A DNA stretch of 64,000 nt, taken from the NCBI GenBank assembly GCA_021776235.1, contig JAJFGG010000050.1:1-64000 (forward strand), in the 5' to 3' direction. This stretch comes from Alphaproteobacteria bacterium. GTDB lineage: Bacteria > Pseudomonadota > Alphaproteobacteria > GCA-2731375. Both the position numbers and the translations under genes were made by a program. Below, piece by piece: positions 61,641 to 64,000 of this stretch; positions within the stretch are counted from its first letter, which is position 1; every line of letters starts with the position of its first letter. The notes beneath the pieces are model-generated. The model was not told where the DNA came from, did no database searches, and was given only the letters and a program-made list of their open reading frames with translations.

Positions 61641-62480
61641 ATGTTGCACCGCGAACCCCTGCGGGCCATAGACGACCAGGAAGTCGCTGACTTCGCGCGC
61701 GATGGCGCCGTGCTGTTGAAGGGGCTGTTCGATCTTGATTGGATCGAATTGCTGGCAGAGGCGGTGGAGGCGGACAAGGCCGCGCCGGGCCCCATGGTGC
61801 GTTACAATACGCCGCCGGGGGACGCCGGCGAATTCTTCGTCGATTTTCAGTTATGGCAGCGTTGGGAAGGGGCCCGGCATTTTGCCTTCGAAGGCCCTGG
61901 TGGGGCCATTGCGGCCCGCATGATGGGCGCCGCTTCGATCAACTATTACCACGACCATTTGTTGGTAAAGGAACCGGGCACTGCCGAGAAGACGCCCTGG
62001 CATCATGACCAACCCTATTATCCCGTTGACGGCGGGATGGTTGGTTCCATCTGGCTACCTCTGGACCCAGTGCCCAGGAATGTCTGTGTGGAGTATGTCG
62101 CCGGCTCCCACCGCTGGGGCCGCTGGTTCGCACCGCAATTCTTCAAATCCGGCAATCCGGACCTACAGGTTCAAGATCCCCGATTTGAAACCATCCCGGA
62201 TTTCGATGCGCAGCGTGAGCAGCATGAACTGTTATCCTGGGATTTGGCATTGGGCGATTGCATATTTTTCCACGGTCTGACAGTCCACGGCGCGCCGGGC
62301 AACCTATCGGTCCAGGGCCGGCGGCGGGCCTATGCGACCCGCTGGCTGGGCGAGGATGCGCGCTATGCCACAAGGATTGGGCAGATCTCGCCGCCCATTG
62401 AAGGTCACGGCCTGAAGCCTGGCGACGCAATGGACTGTGAAATGTTTCCGAGAGTCTGGCCCGTTACCACCGGGCCATGA
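61641..62480 (+). CDS. Phytanoyl-CoA dioxygenase family protein
   Basis: 279 residues. WHHDQPYYPVDGG holds the His-x-Asp iron ligands; FHGLTVHGAPGN has the distal His; RRRAYATRWLG an Arg for 2OG. Fe(II)/2-oxoglutarate hydroxylase. 15 bases after ndk, though a functional link is not obvious. Distinct from the carbohydrate-locus oxygenase. Confidence 0.9.
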   Translation: MLHREPLRAIDDQEVADFARDGAVLLKGLFDLDWIELLAEAVEADKAAPGPMVRYNTPPGDAGEFFVDFQLWQRWEGARHFAFEGPGGAIAARMMGAASINYYHDHLLVKEPGTAEKTPWHHDQPYYPVDGGMVGSIWLPLDPVPRNVCVEYVAGSHRWGRWFAPQFFKSGNPDLQVQDPRFETIPDFDAQREQHELLSWDLALGDCIFFHGLTVHGAPGNLSVQGRRRAYATRWLGEDARYATRIGQISPPIEGHGLKPGDAMDCEMFPRVWPVTTGP

Positions 62481-62495
62481 AACGAATCTTTGCAA

Positions 62496-63512
62496 TCAGG
62501 GTCCGTCGTAGCGTACGACTTCCTGATCGATGGCCCCGAATATGGTGTTGCCCTCGGCATCCGGCATCTCGATGTGAATATGATCGCCGAACGTCATAAA
62601 GGGCGTCTTGGGCGCGCCATCATTGATGGTTTCGAGCATCCGCAGTTCTGCGATACAGGAATAGCCGACCCCGCCCTCGGCCAGGGCGGAACCATGCCCG
62701 GTATCCTGTTTATTGGAAACCGTGCCCGAGCCAATGATGGTGCCGGCGCCCAGGGGACGTGATTTCGCGGCATGCGCGATCAAAGTGGGAAAATCGAAGG
62801 TCATGTCGATGCCGGCATTGGCGCGGCCAAAGGGCTGGCCATTCAGATCGCAGTACAAGGGCAGATGCAGCCGGCCGCCGTCCCAGGCCTGGCCCAGTTC
62901 GTCCGGCGTCACGGCGACCGGTGAGAAGGCGGTGGACGGTTTGCCATGGAAAAAGCCGAAACCTTTTTCCAGTTCGCCGGGTATCAGACCGCGCAGGGAC
63001 ACATCATTGACCAGCATCAAAAGCTGGATGTGCTGGCCAGCCTCTGCCACGCCTACGCCCATGGGCACATCGTCGACGAGGACGGCGACCTCGGCCTCGA
63101 AATCAATGCCCCAGTCCGCCGAGGCCACGGCAATCGGATCATAGGGACCGATAAAGCTGTCGGAACCGCCCTGGTACATCAATGGATCGGTCCAGAAGCT
63201 GGCCGGCATTTCGGCGCCACGGGCCCGGCGTACAAGTTCCACATGATTGACATAGGCGCTGCCGTCAGCCCATTGATAGGCTCGGGGCAGGGGCGAGGCC
63301 AGATCGACCGGGTCCAGATCGAAGGCGCCTCTGGCCGTGCCGGCGGCCAGGGTTTCGGCCAATTCCGCCAATCGCGGCGCCAGGTTCTGCCAGTCGTCCA
63401 GGGCATCCTGCAGGTTGGCGGCGATCTCCGGGCTCGCCACGGCGCGGTCAAGATCGTTGCTGACGACAAGTAGTTGGCCGTCGCGGCCCGCTTTCAATGA
63501 GGCAAGCTTCAT
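62496..63512 (-). CDS. Fumarylacetoacetate hydrolase family protein
   Basis: 338 residues. FEAEVAVLVDDVPMGV has acidic metal ligands, then MLVNDVSLRGLIP, GAGTIIGSGTVSNK and MTFGDHIHIEMPDAEGN. It cleaves acyl-pyruvate or fumarylacetoacetate-type C-C bonds. 5 bases downstream of a DsbA-like isomerase on the same strand, a common pairing in aromatic catabolism. Confidence 0.92.
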   Translation of the reverse strand: MKLASLKAGRDGQLLVVSNDLDRAVASPEIAANLQDALDDWQNLAPRLAELAETLAAGTARGAFDLDPVDLASPLPRAYQWADGSAYVNHVELVRRARGAEMPASFWTDPLMYQGGSDSFIGPYDPIAVASADWGIDFEAEVAVLVDDVPMGVGVAEAGQHIQLLMLVNDVSLRGLIPGELEKGFGFFHGKPSTAFSPVAVTPDELGQAWDGGRLHLPLYCDLNGQPFGRANAGIDMTFDFPTLIAHAAKSRPLGAGTIIGSGTVSNKQDTGHGSALAEGGVGYSCIAELRMLETINDGAPKTPFMTFGDHIHIEMPDAEGNTIFGAIDQEVVRYDGP

Positions 63513-63516
63513 GTTC

Positions 63517-64000
63517 TCATCCTTCGCGCAACCGTTCGCGTAACAATTCCATGCGGTCGTAACCCCAGAATATCTCGCCGTCCAGGACGAAACTGGGTAC
63601 ACCGAAGACGCCCAGTTTTTCGGTCTCGCGGCGCAAGGCGTCGTGCTGCCTGCGGCCTTCACCTTGCAGGTAATCGGCGAAGCCGGTCACGTCAGCGCCG
63701 ACTTCGGCCAACACGTCCGTAATGGCGGCGGCATCATCGACCTCCAACTCGTGGTTCCAGAAGCGCTTGAATATGCGGTCGTTATAGGGGCGAAAGACAT
63801 CCTGCGCCTGGGCGTACTGCATGCCGATGGCGGCGGGGGATGAATCATAGATCCGGCGCGGGCCGCGTACGGTCAGGCCCCGTTTGTTGGCCCAGCGCCG
63901 CATGTCCATGTAGGCATAACGCACTTTGCGCCATTCCGTTTCGCTGCGCGTTTCCACCGCGCCGAGAAAGGACGGAATATCCAACGTGAAGTGACGCCAT
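63517..64000 (-). CDS. DsbA-like 2-hydroxychromene-2-carboxylate isomerase family, cut by window edge
   Basis: The coding continues past base 64000, in frame (WRHFTLDIPSFLGAVETRSE). The C terminus, GVPSFVLDGEIFWGYDRMEL, is the cis-Pro region and last strand of the DsbA/HCCA isomerase thioredoxin fold. The helical insert (YAQAQDVFRPYNDRIFKRFW) matches HCCA isomerases, which use glutathione. The N-terminal active site is outside the window. Confidence 0.88.
   Translation of the reverse strand, partial: WRHFTLDIPSFLGAVETRSETEWRKVRYAYMDMRRWANKRGLTVRGPRRIYDSSPAAIGMQYAQAQDVFRPYNDRIFKRFWNHELEVDDAAAITDVLAEVGADVTGFADYLQGEGRRQHDALRRETEKLGVFGVPSFVLDGEIFWGYDRMELLRERLREG

Noticed and set aside
1-64000. 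CRISPR array or prophage
   Set aside because: No regularly spaced repeats, cas genes, integrase or phage structural genes were recognised.

Overview
The window looks like chromosome of a GC-rich, free-living alphaproteobacterium, probably Rhodospirillales-like. The support is a direct-repeat LexA box (GAAC-N7-GAAC) in front of an imuA-imuB-dnaE2 mutagenesis cassette, a FlaEY-like SBBP-repeat protein, and many small catabolic genes typical of marine or soil Alphaproteobacteria. No rRNA or CRISPR array was seen. One tRNA (Asn, GTT) is present at 30556-30631 on the minus strand.

Region 1-25,900 is a mosaic of metabolic and hypothetical genes. It holds a DUF218 fragment, two uncharacterised envelope genes, a luciferase-like monooxygenase, a methyltransferase, a nitroreductase, a MetX-like alpha/beta hydrolase, an MFS transporter and an acyl-CoA dehydrogenase. 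A decayed second copy of the dehydrogenase 3' end lies 1.2 kb downstream. Next come NIPSNAP, DUF2478 and a Rieske dioxygenase alpha/beta pair. This pair converges on an oppositely transcribed cupin - LigA-like - LigB-like - acetamidase-like operon. A Baeyer-Villiger monooxygenase, an SDR, a decayed AraC regulator and an acyl-CoA ligase follow. Together these suggest oxidative breakdown of aromatic or alicyclic compounds, though no substrate can be read from sequence.

Region 26,350-30,560 is a visibly AT-richer island lying directly off the 3' end of tRNA-Asn. Its far edge carries an 11-bp direct repeat of the tRNA 3' end, as expected for tRNA-targeted integration. The island holds an anti-phage-type dCTP/dCMP deaminase fused to a P-loop domain, an overlapping small DUF488-like gene, an IS3 orfA stub and an unrecognised 317-residue protein. 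This is the best candidate for an undescribed defence module.

Region 30,600-36,900 is the SOS mutasome operon. Paired inverted REP-like repeats lie in the imuB-dnaE2 spacer. Region 37,000-45,700 has an Asp/Glu-racemase-fold protein lacking the usual cysteines, a universal stress protein, a divergent arsR/DUF6428 pair with a visible operator, a transposase relic, a YHS protein with a histidine kinase, an amidohydrolase, and a lipase-like/GPAT-like pair.

Region 45,800-59,200 has the FlaEY-like gene divergent from a tightly packed 12-gene carbohydrate operon. Its products are a nucleotidyltransferase-kinase fusion, a GmhA-like SIS protein, an epimerase, a HAD phosphatase, an APH-like kinase, a split transketolase, a 2OG-Fe oxygenase, a LIC12192-family protein, two methyltransferases and an RmlD-like reductase. 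The set suggests synthesis of an unusual, possibly branched or heptose-like sugar, perhaps for flagellin or surface glycan. The window ends with an ABC-F ATPase, ndk, a phytanoyl-CoA dioxygenase-like protein, a fumarylacetoacetase-family protein and a DsbA-like isomerase cut by the window edge.
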